A stretch of DNA of 64,000 bases from positions 10,601,001 through 10,665,000 of the forward strand of contig NZ_CP130630.1 in the NCBI RefSeq assembly GCF_030551255.1, written 5' to 3'. Positions 35,215-47,240 of this stretch are shown here, piece by piece. A program made the translations under genes and the position numbers. Every line of letters starts with the position of its first letter. The stretch's first letter is position 1. The notes below the pieces were generated by a model. That model was not told the DNA's origin. It made no database searches and worked only from the letters and a program-made list of their open reading frames with translations. The stretch comes from Streptomyces sp. NL15-2K (GTDB taxonomy: Bacteria > Actinomycetota > Actinomycetes > Streptomycetales > Streptomycetaceae).

Positions 35215-36099
35215 ATGACGACCCTCAACGTCGAGGACCTCGTCGCGATCGACGTCCACACGCACGCGGAGGTCTCCGCCAAGGGCCACGGCTCCCTGGA
35301 CGACGACCTGCACGACGCCTCCTCCGTCTACTTCAAGGTCGAGGGCAAACGGAAGCCGACCCTGGAGGAGACCGCCGCCTACTACCGTGAGCGGAAGATG
35401 GCCGCGGTGATCTTCACGGTGGACGCCGAGTCGGCGACCGGCACCGAGCCGGTCCCCAACGAGGAGGTCGCCGAGGCCGCCGCCGCCAACGCGGACGTCC
35501 TCATCCCCTTCGCCTCCATCGACCCCTTCCGGGGCAAGGCGGGGGTCAAGCAGGCTCGCCGCCTGGTCGAGGAGTACGGGGTGAAGGGGTTCAAGTTCCA
35601 CCCCAGCATCCAGGGCTTCTTTCCCAACGACCGCTCGGTGGCGTACGACCTGTACGAGGTCATCGAGGAGACCGGCACCATCGCCCTCTTCCACACGGGT
35701 CAGACCGGCATCGGCGCGGGCGTCCCCGGCGGGGGCGGCATCCGGCTCAAGTACTCCAACCCGCTGCACATCGACGATGTGGCCGCCGACTTCCCGCACC
35801 TGAAGATCATCCTGGCGCACCCGTCGTTCCCCTGGCAGGACGAGGCCCTCGCCGTCGCCACGCACAAGCCGGGCGTGTACATCGACCTGTCCGGCTGGTC
35901 GCCGAAGTACTTCCCGCCGCAACTCGTGCAGTACGCGAACACGCTGCTCAAGGACAAGGTCCTCTTCGGCTCCGACTTCCCCGTCCTCACCCCCGACCGC
36001 TGGCTCGCCGACTTCGAGAAGCTGTCGATCAAGGAAGAGGTCCGGCCGAAGATCCTCAAGGAGAACGCCGCCCGTCTGCTCGGGCTCACCAAACCGTAA
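35215..36099 (+). CDS. Amidohydrolase-2 family metal hydrolase
   Basis: 294 residues. A TIM-barrel metal enzyme: H15-x-H17 in IDVHTHAE, GVKGFKFHPSIQGFFPND, ALFHTGQTG, ILAHPSFPWQDEAL, and LFGSDFPVLTPDR. The family includes carboxylases/decarboxylases of the ACMSD/resorcylate type and lactone hydrolases. The reaction here is unknown, but its place between an SDR and an acyl-CoA ligase suggests a ring-opened or beta-keto acid substrate. It starts 4 bp after the SDR stop. Confidence 0.85.
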   Translation: MTTLNVEDLVAIDVHTHAEVSAKGHGSLDDDLHDASSVYFKVEGKRKPTLEETAAYYRERKMAAVIFTVDAESATGTEPVPNEEVAEAAAANADVLIPFASIDPFRGKAGVKQARRLVEEYGVKGFKFHPSIQGFFPNDRSVAYDLYEVIEETGTIALFHTGQTGIGAGVPGGGGIRLKYSNPLHIDDVAADFPHLKIILAHPSFPWQDEALAVATHKPGVYIDLSGWSPKYFPPQLVQYANTLLKDKVLFGSDFPVLTPDRWLADFEKLSIKEEVRPKILKENAARLLGLTKP

Positions 36100-36129
36100 A
36101 GCTCACCGAAACCGTAAAGAGGCGTGAAG

Positions 36130-37632
36130 ATGCGCAACGAGGGACTGGGGTCATGGCCCGCACGCCGGGCCCGCAAGACCCCGCACCGCACGGCCCTGAT
36201 CCACGGTGAGCAGTCGACGGACTACCGCACACTGCATACACGCACCACCCGACTCGCCCACGCCCTGCGCGCCCGGGGCATCCGACGCGGCGACCGGATC
36301 GCCTACCTCGGCCCCAACCACCCCTCCTACCTGGAGACCCTGTTCGCGGCGGGCACTCTCGGCGCGGTCTTCGTCCCCCTCAACACCCGCCTCGCCGGCC
36401 CGGAAATCGCTTACCAACTGGCCGACTCCGGGGTCAAGGCCCTCGTCTACGGCCCCGCGTTCCAGGGCCTGGTCGCCGGGCTGCCGGGCAACACCGACGT
36501 ACGTGCGTACATCGAGGTGGGTGCCGAATACGAGGAGGCGCTCGGCGCGGCCTCCGCCGACCCCATCGACGAGCCGGTCGCCCCCGACGACACCTGCATC
36601 ATCATGTACACCTCGGGCACGACCGGTCGCCCCAAGGGCGCGATGCTCACCCACGGCAACCTCACCTGGAACGCGATCAACGTCCTCGTCGACCACGACC
36701 TGATCGCCGACGAGCGCGCCCTGGTCTCCGCCCCGCTGTTCCACACGGCCGGCCTCAACATGCTGACCCTGCCGGTGCTGCTCAAGGGCGGCACCTGTGT
36801 CCTGGTCGAGGCATTCGACCCCGACGCCTCCTTCGACCTGATCGAACGGCACCGGATCACCTTCATGTTCGGCGTGCCGACCATGTTCGACCAGATGGTC
36901 CGGCACCCGCGCTGGAAGGACTCCGACCTGTCCAGCCTGCGGATCCTCACGTGCGGCGGCTCCCCGGTGCCCACCACGCTGATCGCCGCCTACCAGGAGC
37001 GCGGCCTGACCTTCCTCCAGGGCTACGGCATGACGGAGGCGGCCCCCGGAACGCTGTTCCTGGACGCCGAACACGCCGTGAGCAAGGCGGGCTCTGCCGG
37101 AGTGCCGCACTTCTTCAGCGATGTACGGGTGCTGCGGCCCGACCTCGCCCACGTCGAGGTCGGCGAGACCGGCGAGATCGTGGTGCGCGGACCGCACGTC
37201 ATGCCCGGCTACTGGGGGCTGCCCGAGGAGACGGCCGCCGCCTTCGCCGACGGCTGGTTCCGCAGCGGGGACGCGGCGCGGGTCGACGAAGACGGTTACG
37301 TGTACATCGTCGACCGTATAAAGGACATGATCATCTCCGGCGGCGAGAACATCTACCCCGCCGAGATCGAGGACCTGCTCCTCGCCCACCCGGACATCGT
37401 CGAGTGCGCGGTCATCGGTGTGCCCGACGACAAGTGGGGCGAGGTGCCGCGCGCGGTCGTCGTGCCGCGCGAGGGCGCCTCGGTGGACGCGGACGAGGTG
37501 CTGGCCTCCCTGGCCGGGCGCCTGGCCAAGTACAAGATCCCGAAGTCGGTCGTGCTCGCGGACGAACTCCCGCGCACCGCCTCCGGAAAGCTTCTGAAGT
37601 CCCGGGTGCGCAAGCGCTTCGGCAACCACTGA
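36130..37632 (+). CDS. Acyl-CoA ligase (ANL family)
   Basis: 500 residues. Activates a carboxylic acid as its CoA thioester through an acyl-adenylate. Seen: IIMYTSGTTGRPKGAMLTHGN, FLQGYGMTEAAPGTLF, GWFRSGDAARVDEDGYVYIVDR, ISGGENIYPAEIE, and the C-terminal RTASGKLLKSRV with the catalytic lysine. The ATG at 36130 fits the AGAGG at 36116-36121 better than a GTG six bases earlier. It supplies the CoA ester for the neighbouring SDR and MaoC enzymes. Confidence 0.9.
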   Translation: MRNEGLGSWPARRARKTPHRTALIHGEQSTDYRTLHTRTTRLAHALRARGIRRGDRIAYLGPNHPSYLETLFAAGTLGAVFVPLNTRLAGPEIAYQLADSGVKALVYGPAFQGLVAGLPGNTDVRAYIEVGAEYEEALGAASADPIDEPVAPDDTCIIMYTSGTTGRPKGAMLTHGNLTWNAINVLVDHDLIADERALVSAPLFHTAGLNMLTLPVLLKGGTCVLVEAFDPDASFDLIERHRITFMFGVPTMFDQMVRHPRWKDSDLSSLRILTCGGSPVPTTLIAAYQERGLTFLQGYGMTEAAPGTLFLDAEHAVSKAGSAGVPHFFSDVRVLRPDLAHVEVGETGEIVVRGPHVMPGYWGLPEETAAAFADGWFRSGDAARVDEDGYVYIVDRIKDMIISGGENIYPAEIEDLLLAHPDIVECAVIGVPDDKWGEVPRAVVVPREGASVDADEVLASLAGRLAKYKIPKSVVLADELPRTASGKLLKSRVRKRFGNH

Positions 37633-37668
37633 CTCTCTGCATCAACTCCCCGAAGGAACAGGCTACTT

Positions 37669-38124
37669 ATGAGCATCACCGTCAACGGCCTCGACGAACT
37701 CAAGAAGCTCTCCGGCAGCGACCTCGGCACCAGCGAATGGATCGAGGTCACCCAGGAGCGCATCGACACCTTCGCCGACGCCACGGGCGACCACCAGTGG
37801 ATCCACGTGGACCCGGAGAAGGCCGCCGCGGGGCCCTTCGGCGCCCCCATCGCACACGGCTACCTCACCCTGTCCCTCTTCATCCCGCTGTTCACCGAGC
37901 TGCTGGACGTCCAGGGCGTCACGACCAAGGTCAACTACGGCCTCAACAAGGTGCGTTTCCCCTCGCCCGTGAAGGTCGGGTCGCGGATCCGGCTGGTCGG
38001 GAAGCTGGCGGAGGTCGAGGAGGTGCCGGGCGGGGTACAGATCACCGTCGACGGGACGATCGAGATCGAGGGCGGCGCCAAGCCCGCGGCCGTCCTGCAG
38101 AGCCTTTCCCGCTTCTACGCCTGA
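37669..38124 (+). CDS. MaoC-family enoyl-CoA hydratase
   Basis: 151 residues, a hot-dog fold. The catalytic motif appears as ATGDHQWIHVDPEKAAAGPFG, then IAHGYLTLSLF and YGLNKVRFPSPVKVGSRIR. It should hydrate an enoyl-CoA to a 3-hydroxyacyl-CoA, which the SDR could oxidise. GAAGGAAC precedes the ATG. Its end overlaps the converging PaaX gene by 10 bp. Confidence 0.9.
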   Translation: MSITVNGLDELKKLSGSDLGTSEWIEVTQERIDTFADATGDHQWIHVDPEKAAAGPFGAPIAHGYLTLSLFIPLFTELLDVQGVTTKVNYGLNKVRFPSPVKVGSRIRLVGKLAEVEEVPGGVQITVDGTIEIEGGAKPAAVLQSLSRFYA

Positions 38125-38954
38125 TCAGGGCGCACCGGCACCAGATCGAGAAGGCGTTCCGAGGCGTCCCGCGCGAGCGGGGTGAAGCGCTCGTGCACCG
38201 CCCGGAACGCCTTCTCGGCCTGCTCCGCCGGCCAGTCGTCCGGCAGATGCTTGACCGGCAGGCGGGGGTCGCGGCGGATGACCTGCAGCCACTCCGCCTG
38301 CAGTCGCAGCCGGAGCGCGAGCGCCTCGTCGGCGTCCGGCACCCGCGTCCGCCACGGCTGCCAGCGTCCTGCGAACGCCTCGTAGCGCGCCGCCAGTTCG
38401 GTCAGCTCCCAGGTCTCCTCGATCATCGCGCCGATGTCCATGCCGGCGTCGGCGTGCGCGCGGAAGACCTTCACATGGGCGGACAGGCCCAACTCGGCCA
38501 CCAGCGAGGACACCTCTACCTCGCCGGGCGCGATCCACAGGCCGTTGAACAGCGGGCCGAAGCCGCTCCAGGTGAGCTTCGAGCGCAGATCGTGGCGCTG
38601 GCGCTGCCAGGACTCGGGCAGCGAGAACCCGAGCAGGGTCCAGGTGCCGTCCCAGTGCCGGTTGACCGCGCCGGTCTGCCAGACGCGCCGCTCGCCGTCG
38701 CGCAGCACGGCCGCCGACCGCCCGGTCAGCCCGAAGTACATCCGGCGCCCCTCGCGCTGGCGGCGCAGCAGTCCGCGGTTCACCATGCGGGTCAGCGTCG
38801 AGCGGGTCGCCTGCTCGCCGACGCCGGCACGCGCGAACACGTCGATGACGCTGCCCGAGTACACGCACACGTCCCGCCCGAGCACCTGGTCGCCCAGGAA
38901 CGTCAGCATGAGGGACTGGGGCCGAAGCGACTCTTCACCGGTCACGCGGCCCAC
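38115..38954 (-). CDS. PaaX-family transcriptional regulator
   Basis: 279 residues. N-terminal winged helix (SLMLTFLGDQVL, VGEQATRSTLTRMVNRGLLRRQREGR) and PaaX central and C-terminal domains (WDGTWTLLGFSLPESWQRQRHDLRSKLTWSGFG in two parts). PaaX regulators respond to phenylacetyl-CoA-like CoA thioesters. Convergent with the CoA-dependent operon, so it may repress it until the CoA ester accumulates. The GTG starts at 38954 or 38945 are both possible. Confidence 0.88.
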   Translation of the reverse strand: MGRVTGEESLRPQSLMLTFLGDQVLGRDVCVYSGSVIDVFARAGVGEQATRSTLTRMVNRGLLRRQREGRRMYFGLTGRSAAVLRDGERRVWQTGAVNRHWDGTWTLLGFSLPESWQRQRHDLRSKLTWSGFGPLFNGLWIAPGEVEVSSLVAELGLSAHVKVFRAHADAGMDIGAMIEETWELTELAARYEAFAGRWQPWRTRVPDADEALALRLRLQAEWLQVIRRDPRLPVKHLPDDWPAEQAEKAFRAVHERFTPLARDASERLLDLVPVRPDQA

Positions 38955-38960
38955 CGTACC

Positions 38961-39022
38961 TCCGCTCGATCAGTCCGCTCGATCAGTCCGCTCGATCAGT
39001 CCGCTCGAGTCCGTTCGATCAG
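38961..39022. repeat. 13-bp tandem repeat between paaX-like and secreted-protein genes
   Basis: Three perfect 13-bp units (TCCGCTCGATCAG) at 38961-38999, a shortened unit at 39000-39009 and a one-mismatch unit at 39010-39022. The last copy includes the stop codon of the leftward secreted-protein gene. It upstream-flanks the PaaX start. It may be slippage-prone or a spaced binding array. Confidence 0.8.
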
Positions 39023-39867
39023 TCCGTGACCTGCCGGTACGAGTAGACAGCGGTCGCCACCGCGCACACCCCGGGCGGGATCATCTGCGCGCGCAGGGTG
39101 CCGCTGGTGACGTCGTAGTCGACGCCCTCCGTCTCGAACGTGCCCGTGCACACGCTGCGCTGCGGCAGCGCGAACAGGCTCTTGACCTTGCCGGTGACCG
39201 GCTGCCCGTCCAGCTTGTGGGGCAGGTCGACCTGGAGCAGCGGCCGGATCTCGGGGAACAGCGTGCCCGTGGCGTCGTTGGAGGCGCACACCAGCCGGGT
39301 GTCGGTGACGAAGTCGCAGCCCTGGATGTCGCGCACCGGCTTGTCCAGCGTGATCTGCCCGGCATCCTTCAGGTCGCCTCCCGTCGAGGGAGTGGACGGG
39401 TTGAGCAGGGGAGCGGGGAAGACCTGGAGTCTGTGCTGCTCGCCCCACTCGCCCGACACCAGCCACCGCGCGTCGGGCGAGACGGTGGCGAAGGAGTTGT
39501 TCAGCTTCTCGCCCGGGTTGAGCGGGTGGACGTACTCGTAGCGCTTCCCGGCCGGTGTGGTGACGGCGAACATCTTGGACGTGGCCGTGTCGGCGCCCTG
39601 GTAGGCGTCGAAGACGTGGCCGCGCGCGATGTCCGGGTCGCCGATGTGGTTCCAGCCCTTGATCCGCAGGTCCAGCGGGATGGAGGCGAGGCCCCGGTAC
39701 AGCAGCGAGCCGTCCGCCCGGCCGGCGAGGCCCTGCCCGCCGCCGAGCGTGTCGGTGTACGCCGTGCCGGTCTGCGCCCAGCTCGGCTCGCTCACCGCCG
39801 AGGCCGGACTCGCCGCCAGCGAGAAGGCACCTAATAATCCGGCCAGAGTGAGGAGATGACGCCGCAT
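39019..39867 (-). CDS. Secreted beta-propeller-like protein with tandem TTA codons
   Basis: 282 residues, not recognised. The signal peptide is RRHLLTLAGLLGAFSLAAS (cleavage near SPASA). The mature part has repeated short beta patterns (LASIPLDLRIKGWNHIGDPDIA, ATSKMFAVTTPAGKRYEYVHP, RWLVSGEWGEQHRLQVF, LVCASNDATGTLF), suggesting a small beta-propeller, and three or four cysteines. Codons 11 and 12 are both TTA (39832-39837). Its ATG overlaps the stop of the PHP protein (TGATG). It probably acts outside the cell in the glycan or phosphoester locus. Confidence 0.7.
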   Translation of the reverse strand: MRRHLLTLAGLLGAFSLAASPASAVSEPSWAQTGTAYTDTLGGGQGLAGRADGSLLYRGLASIPLDLRIKGWNHIGDPDIARGHVFDAYQGADTATSKMFAVTTPAGKRYEYVHPLNPGEKLNNSFATVSPDARWLVSGEWGEQHRLQVFPAPLLNPSTPSTGGDLKDAGQITLDKPVRDIQGCDFVTDTRLVCASNDATGTLFPEIRPLLQVDLPHKLDGQPVTGKVKSLFALPQRSVCTGTFETEGVDYDVTSGTLRAQMIPPGVCAVATAVYSYRQVTD

Positions 39868-41537
39868 CAGGAACCTTCCACGTCGACGAAGATGGGGTTG
39901 GAATAGAACCACGTATCCGCCCACGGGTCACCGTTTCCGGGCTCATGGGGAATCGGACCGTTCGGGTCCACCGAGGCGCCCAGGTAGCCGGCGCCGTTGC
40001 GGTTGCCGTCGCTGCCGCGCAGCCGCACGTAGAAGGACTCGTCCCCGGCGGTCAGCGGGACGCGCAGGGTGTACGTCCCCTTCCGGCCGGCCACGTCCTG
40101 GGTGCGGACGACCTTGGTGTCGGGCGCCTGCCAGCTGTCCCGGTCGGCCACCGGGCCGCGCACGGCGCCCCGGATCATGTCCACGTGCGCCAACTCCGGG
40201 AGAATTCCCTGGGCGTTGGGCCGCGAGGCCGTCGTCACGGTGACGTTCAGCGTGAGCCGGTCTCCCTTGCGCACCCGCAGCCGGCCGCCGAGCGTGACGC
40301 CCCGGCTCTGGTCGCGCTCCCGCTTCAACCGCACCTCGAGACCGTCCAGCAGATGCCCGTGGTCGAGCCAGACGCGGCCCGCGCGCAGGCCCGCCATCAC
40401 CGCGCGGTAGCCGTAGCGGGTGACGCCGACATGGGTGCGGCTGAACTGGCCGGGCCAGAAGTCGCTGCCGGGCTGCGGGGTGTCGGTGTTCACCGGGTCG
40501 GGCAGCCTGCCGGTGGTGTCGAAGGTCTGGCCAGGCAGCCAGTCGCCGTTCTTCCAGGTGTCGAAGACGATGCGGTGGGCGTCGGAGTTCGTGGTGATCG
40601 AGAACAGGCTGCCTTCTGCCAGCATCGAGTCCCACAGACCGCCGACCGTCGCGGTCGCCCAGTCGAAACCGCCGTACGTGAGGTAGGAATCCGTCGGATA
40701 ACCCGCCCACGACTGCGCCGACGGCTTGTTCTCGTACTCGCCGCGGATCGACGTCGTCCCGCGCCAGCCGGGGATGGCCGCGCCCTGGGCGCCCGGCGCG
40801 CCCTCCATGCCGATCATGATCTCGGGGGCCGCGTCGCGCCAGTTGCGCATCTCGTGCGGGGAGTCGATGCCCAGGCGCATCGGGTGGTTGGCCAGGACCA
40901 GCACATCGTCCACGTAGCCGGTGCGGCGCTGTGCGGCGAGCCACTGGATGGCCTTGACGGCGTGCGCCTCGTTGCGGGCGGTGTCCGCGGCACCGGCGGA
41001 GCCCTCCGTGCAGCCGAGAAGCTTTCCGTCGTAGGCGCTCTCGAACCGGGTGAGGACGTCGACCTCGTGGGGGCCGGGTGCCGTGAAGACCGTGCAGTGC
41101 TCGGCGGCCGGGATGTACCACTCCAGGCCCTGGAAGATCAGCTGGCGCGGGTTCTCGGCCCGGGCCTCGAGGATCTCCTCGTGCTCCAGCGGGGCGCCGT
41201 ACTTGGCGTGCCCGAAGTTGGAGTGCTCGGTGAACACCATCCAGTCCAGGCCGTACTTGGATCCCGCGGTGGCCAGTTGGGAGAACGTGTATTTGGCGTC
41301 GTGGCTGTAGACGGTATGGATGTGGTGGTCGCCGACCAGGTAGGCGAGGTGCGGGTCGCTGCCGCCGTAGCTCTCCTGAGAAGCCGCCGCGGGCACGGCC
41401 GTGGGGCCGAGGGCGAAAGCGGCTCCGAACAGGCCCGCTCGGCGCAGGAGCTGGCGTCTGGAGACACCCTGCGGGTCGAGGTCGGCGGGGGAGACGGACG
41501 GGTCGGCCCAGACGGGCAGCTGCTGCTTGTTCATCAT
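39867..41537 (-). CDS. Tat-exported PHP-domain metallohydrolase
   Basis: 556 residues. A Tat signal with S26-R27-R28 (GVSRRQLLRRAGLFG) and export tail ALGPTAVPAAAS. The PHP core follows: VGDHHIHTVYSHDAKYTFSQ, MVFTEHSNFGHAKYG, and ILEARAENPRQLIFQGLEWYIP. It belongs with CehA/McbA-type proteins; phosphoesterase activity is typical of PHP domains, but the substrate is unknown. The C-terminal 200 residues are beta-rich (LTLNVTVTTASRPNAQG). GAGGAC precedes the ATG. It lies in a row with a second Tat-exported phosphoesterase and a GH2 enzyme. Confidence 0.85.
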   Translation of the reverse strand: MMNKQQLPVWADPSVSPADLDPQGVSRRQLLRRAGLFGAAFALGPTAVPAAASQESYGGSDPHLAYLVGDHHIHTVYSHDAKYTFSQLATAGSKYGLDWMVFTEHSNFGHAKYGAPLEHEEILEARAENPRQLIFQGLEWYIPAAEHCTVFTAPGPHEVDVLTRFESAYDGKLLGCTEGSAGAADTARNEAHAVKAIQWLAAQRRTGYVDDVLVLANHPMRLGIDSPHEMRNWRDAAPEIMIGMEGAPGAQGAAIPGWRGTTSIRGEYENKPSAQSWAGYPTDSYLTYGGFDWATATVGGLWDSMLAEGSLFSITTNSDAHRIVFDTWKNGDWLPGQTFDTTGRLPDPVNTDTPQPGSDFWPGQFSRTHVGVTRYGYRAVMAGLRAGRVWLDHGHLLDGLEVRLKRERDQSRGVTLGGRLRVRKGDRLTLNVTVTTASRPNAQGILPELAHVDMIRGAVRGPVADRDSWQAPDTKVVRTQDVAGRKGTYTLRVPLTAGDESFYVRLRGSDGNRNGAGYLGASVDPNGPIPHEPGNGDPWADTWFYSNPIFVDVEGS

Positions 41538-41558
41538 CTTGGAAGTCCTCGTCGAGGG

Positions 41559-43406
41559 TCAGTGATTCATGAACGACGTGACGGGCAGCGCCCGCTCGAC
41601 GATCCGGACGTCGCCGAGTCGGCCGTAGAGGATCTGGTCGATCTTGCCGCCGTACTCGTAGCCGCCCAGCAGCCACGGCAGCCCGACAGAGGTGAGCCCG
41701 ACGGCCAAGGCGTGCGGATTACGGGCGACGGGGCAGCCCTGGACGTACATCGTCGTGTGGGAGCCGTCGTTGACGACGGCGACGTGCCACCACACCTCCC
41801 GCGCCGTCTCGTCGCCCCAGTTCGTGGCGATGCCCTGCTGGTTGAGCGGGCGGACCGCCCACTGCGGGCCGGGGCCGTCGGACAGGGAGAGCGTGGCCAG
41901 CGGCTCGTCCGGGTCGCCCTCGGTCTTGCCCGCGGCGCCGCCCGTGCCGGTGCGGCTGACGAGCCCGCCCCAGGCGTTGTGGGAGGCGTCCCAGTCGGCG
42001 GGGACACGGTAGAAGGCCTCGATGGTGTAACCGGCCTTGAAGGTCGCCGAGTTGAGTGGCGCACCGTCGACCGTGCGCAGGTAGGCGCCTTTCAGCGGTG
42101 ACTTGAAGCCGTGGAACTCCAGGCTGCCGTGGCCGGGCTGGTCCGGGTGGTGGTCCGAGGACCAGGTCAGCGTGGAACCGCCGACGGTGACGAGGCTGAG
42201 GTCGTTCCCGCGGCCGGACAGGTCACGGACCGTGCCGCTGACGGCCTCCCCGTCGGCGTGCCCGTCGAAGCGCCAGTAGGCGACCGTGCCGGGGACCAGC
42301 ATCTTCGACGCGGGGCGTGCCGGGCGCGGGGGCACCGGGGCGAAGCCGGAGAAGCGGTCCGTGAAGTCGATGTCGACGGAGAACCGGTCGGCGTCGCCGC
42401 TCAGTTCGATCTCCTGCCGCTCCAGCTCGTTGAGCCCCTTCGCGGCCCGGCCCAGGATCCACGGGGAGACCGTCTCCACGTCGATGACGTTCCGGTCCAG
42501 GTCGAAGTGGTAGAGGCGGATCATCGCCGCACCGCCGAAATAGCGATTCTGATAGTTCGTCAGATGAAGGTGGACGTCATGTCCCGCCGTGTTCTCGCGC
42601 GTGGCGCGGCCGGCGGGCCAGTAGTGCCCGTTGAGCGTGAGGAAGATCTGGTCGTGGTCCGCGATCAGCTGGTCCCACAGCTGCTGCCCGTACTCCGACA
42701 GGCTGTCGTCCTCGACGACCAGCTCGTGCGTCGTGAGGATCACCGGAGTCCTCGGATGCCGGGCGATGACCTCCTTGGCCCATGCGTACCCCTTCGCCGA
42801 CAGCCGCCAGTCCAGCGCGAGCACCATCCATTCCCGGCCGGCCGCCTTGAAGAGGTGGAAGGTGTTGTAGCCGTCCGGGGAGGCCCCGCCGAACGTCGGC
42901 TTGCCCTGGAACCGCCGCGGCCCGAAGGCGTCCAGGTACGGTGTCGACCCCCGCTGGTCGTCGGTCGACGACTTCACGTCGTGGTTGCCGGCCAGGACGC
43001 TGTAGCCGACGCCGCGCCGGTCCAGCAGCCGGAACGCCTCGCTGATCGCGGTGACTTCGGCCGGGGCGCCGTTCTCCGTGAGGTCGCCGAGGTGGGACAG
43101 GAAGACGATGTTCTCGTCCTTGCCGTGCTCCAGCAGGTAGCGCAGGGACGCCTCGATCGGCGCCTTGTCGATGCTGGGCCCGTCGAAGAGGTACTGCGTG
43201 TCGGGCATGACGGCGAGCGTGAAGCGGCGGCTGTCGGGGTCGGGCCGCCAGCTCGCCGCGGCAGCCGGGGAAGCCTCGGCGGTGGCCGGCAGCGCGACGC
43301 CCGCCGTGGCGACCGCGCCCAGCAGCGCCGTCGCCCGCAGGAAACCCCGTCTTCCGGCGCCGGCCTGCTCGGCCTCGCCCTGATCGTGCTCATGCGAAAC
43401 GCACAC
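41559..43406 (-). CDS. Tat-exported calcineurin-type phosphoesterase with LamG-like domain
   Basis: 615 residues from the GTG at 43406, chosen for GGAG upstream and because it gives a Tat signal with R19-R20 (AGRRGFLRATALLGAVATA). The metallophosphoesterase core has LAVMPDTQYL, LSHLGDLTENG, VLAGNHDVKSS, LTTHELVVED and LNGHYWPAG. A C-terminal concanavalin/LamG-like domain (about 400-615) has VAYWRFDGHADGEAVSG and YTIEAFYRVP, and may bind a glycan. It probably cleaves a phosphodiester or phosphomonoester on an extracellular polymer. Confidence 0.86.
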   Translation of the reverse strand: MCVSHEHDQGEAEQAGAGRRGFLRATALLGAVATAGVALPATAEASPAAAASWRPDPDSRRFTLAVMPDTQYLFDGPSIDKAPIEASLRYLLEHGKDENIVFLSHLGDLTENGAPAEVTAISEAFRLLDRRGVGYSVLAGNHDVKSSTDDQRGSTPYLDAFGPRRFQGKPTFGGASPDGYNTFHLFKAAGREWMVLALDWRLSAKGYAWAKEVIARHPRTPVILTTHELVVEDDSLSEYGQQLWDQLIADHDQIFLTLNGHYWPAGRATRENTAGHDVHLHLTNYQNRYFGGAAMIRLYHFDLDRNVIDVETVSPWILGRAAKGLNELERQEIELSGDADRFSVDIDFTDRFSGFAPVPPRPARPASKMLVPGTVAYWRFDGHADGEAVSGTVRDLSGRGNDLSLVTVGGSTLTWSSDHHPDQPGHGSLEFHGFKSPLKGAYLRTVDGAPLNSATFKAGYTIEAFYRVPADWDASHNAWGGLVSRTGTGGAAGKTEGDPDEPLATLSLSDGPGPQWAVRPLNQQGIATNWGDETAREVWWHVAVVNDGSHTTMYVQGCPVARNPHALAVGLTSVGLPWLLGGYEYGGKIDQILYGRLGDVRIVERALPVTSFMNH

Positions 43407-43471
43407 GTGTGCTCCGTAACACTGCGTAAAGGTGACAGAGGAGGCGTGGGGGGCAGAAGAGGTGTGGAGGG

Positions 43472-46389
<2,918 letters not shown>

Positions 46390-46390
<1 letters not shown>

Positions 46391-47226
46391 CAGCGGATGG
46401 CCCCCTTGCCGAGGTCGCTGATGATCTGCTTGGCGCCGATCGCGAACACGATCAGCAACGGGACGAGGGCGAGCAGCGCGCCGGTCATCACCATGCCGTA
46501 GTCCGTCGTGCCGTGCGTGCCGTTGAGCTGGGACAGCGCCACCTGGAGGGTGACGTTGTCCGGGTTGGTGAGGGCGATCAGGGGCCAGGCGTAGTCGTTC
46601 CACTGGCCCATGAAGGTGAAGATGCCGAGGAAGGCCAGGCCCGGGCGGACGACCGGGAGCGCCACGTGCCAGTACTGGCGCAGGAAGCTCGCCCCGTCGA
46701 TCCGCGAGGCGTCGAGCAGTTCGTCGTGGATGGCGCTCTTCATGTACTGGCGCATCCAGAAGATGCCGAACGCGTTGGCCGCCGCCGGGACGATCAGCGA
46801 GGTCATCGTGCCGATCCAGCCGAGCTTCGCCATGATCACGAACTGCGGGATGGCCGCCAGCTGGGCCGGCACCATGAAGATCGCCATCATCAGCCCGAAC
46901 AGCGCCCGGCGGCCCGGGAACTCGAACTTGGCGAAGACGAACGCCGCCAGCGAGTCGAAGAACAGCACCAGCACGGTCACCGAGACCGCGACCAGCAGCG
47001 AGTTGAACATCGACCCGAAGAAGTCGATGTTGTCGAAGAGGTGGCGGAGGTTCTCCAGGAAGTGCGAGCCCGGCAGCAGCTTCGGCGGATAGGAGAAGAT
47101 CTCGGTCGACGTGTGCGTCGACATGATCACGGCCCAGTAGAACGGGAAGGCCGACAGCAGCAGACCGATGACCAGGACCGCGTGCAGCGCGATGCCCCGG
47201 CGCCCGGAGCCCTTGATGGATGCCAT
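46390..47226 (-). CDS. ABC sugar permease, inner-membrane component 2
   Basis: 278 residues with about six membrane helices. The MalG-type EAA motif is present as MKSAIHDELLDASRIDGASFLRQY...PVVRPGLAFLGI, and NDYAWPLIALTNPDNVTLQVAL is typical of carbohydrate ABC transporters of the CUT1 type. It pairs with the permease at 47241-48203. The ATPase is not encoded here, which is normal for Streptomyces where MsiK serves many CUT1 systems. Confidence 0.9.
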
Positions 47227-47240
47227 GGTGGCCGGCCTCC

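Noticed and set aside
38961..39022. CRISPR-like short repeat array
   Set aside because: Units are adjacent without unique spacers and only 13 bp long, so this is a plain tandem repeat.
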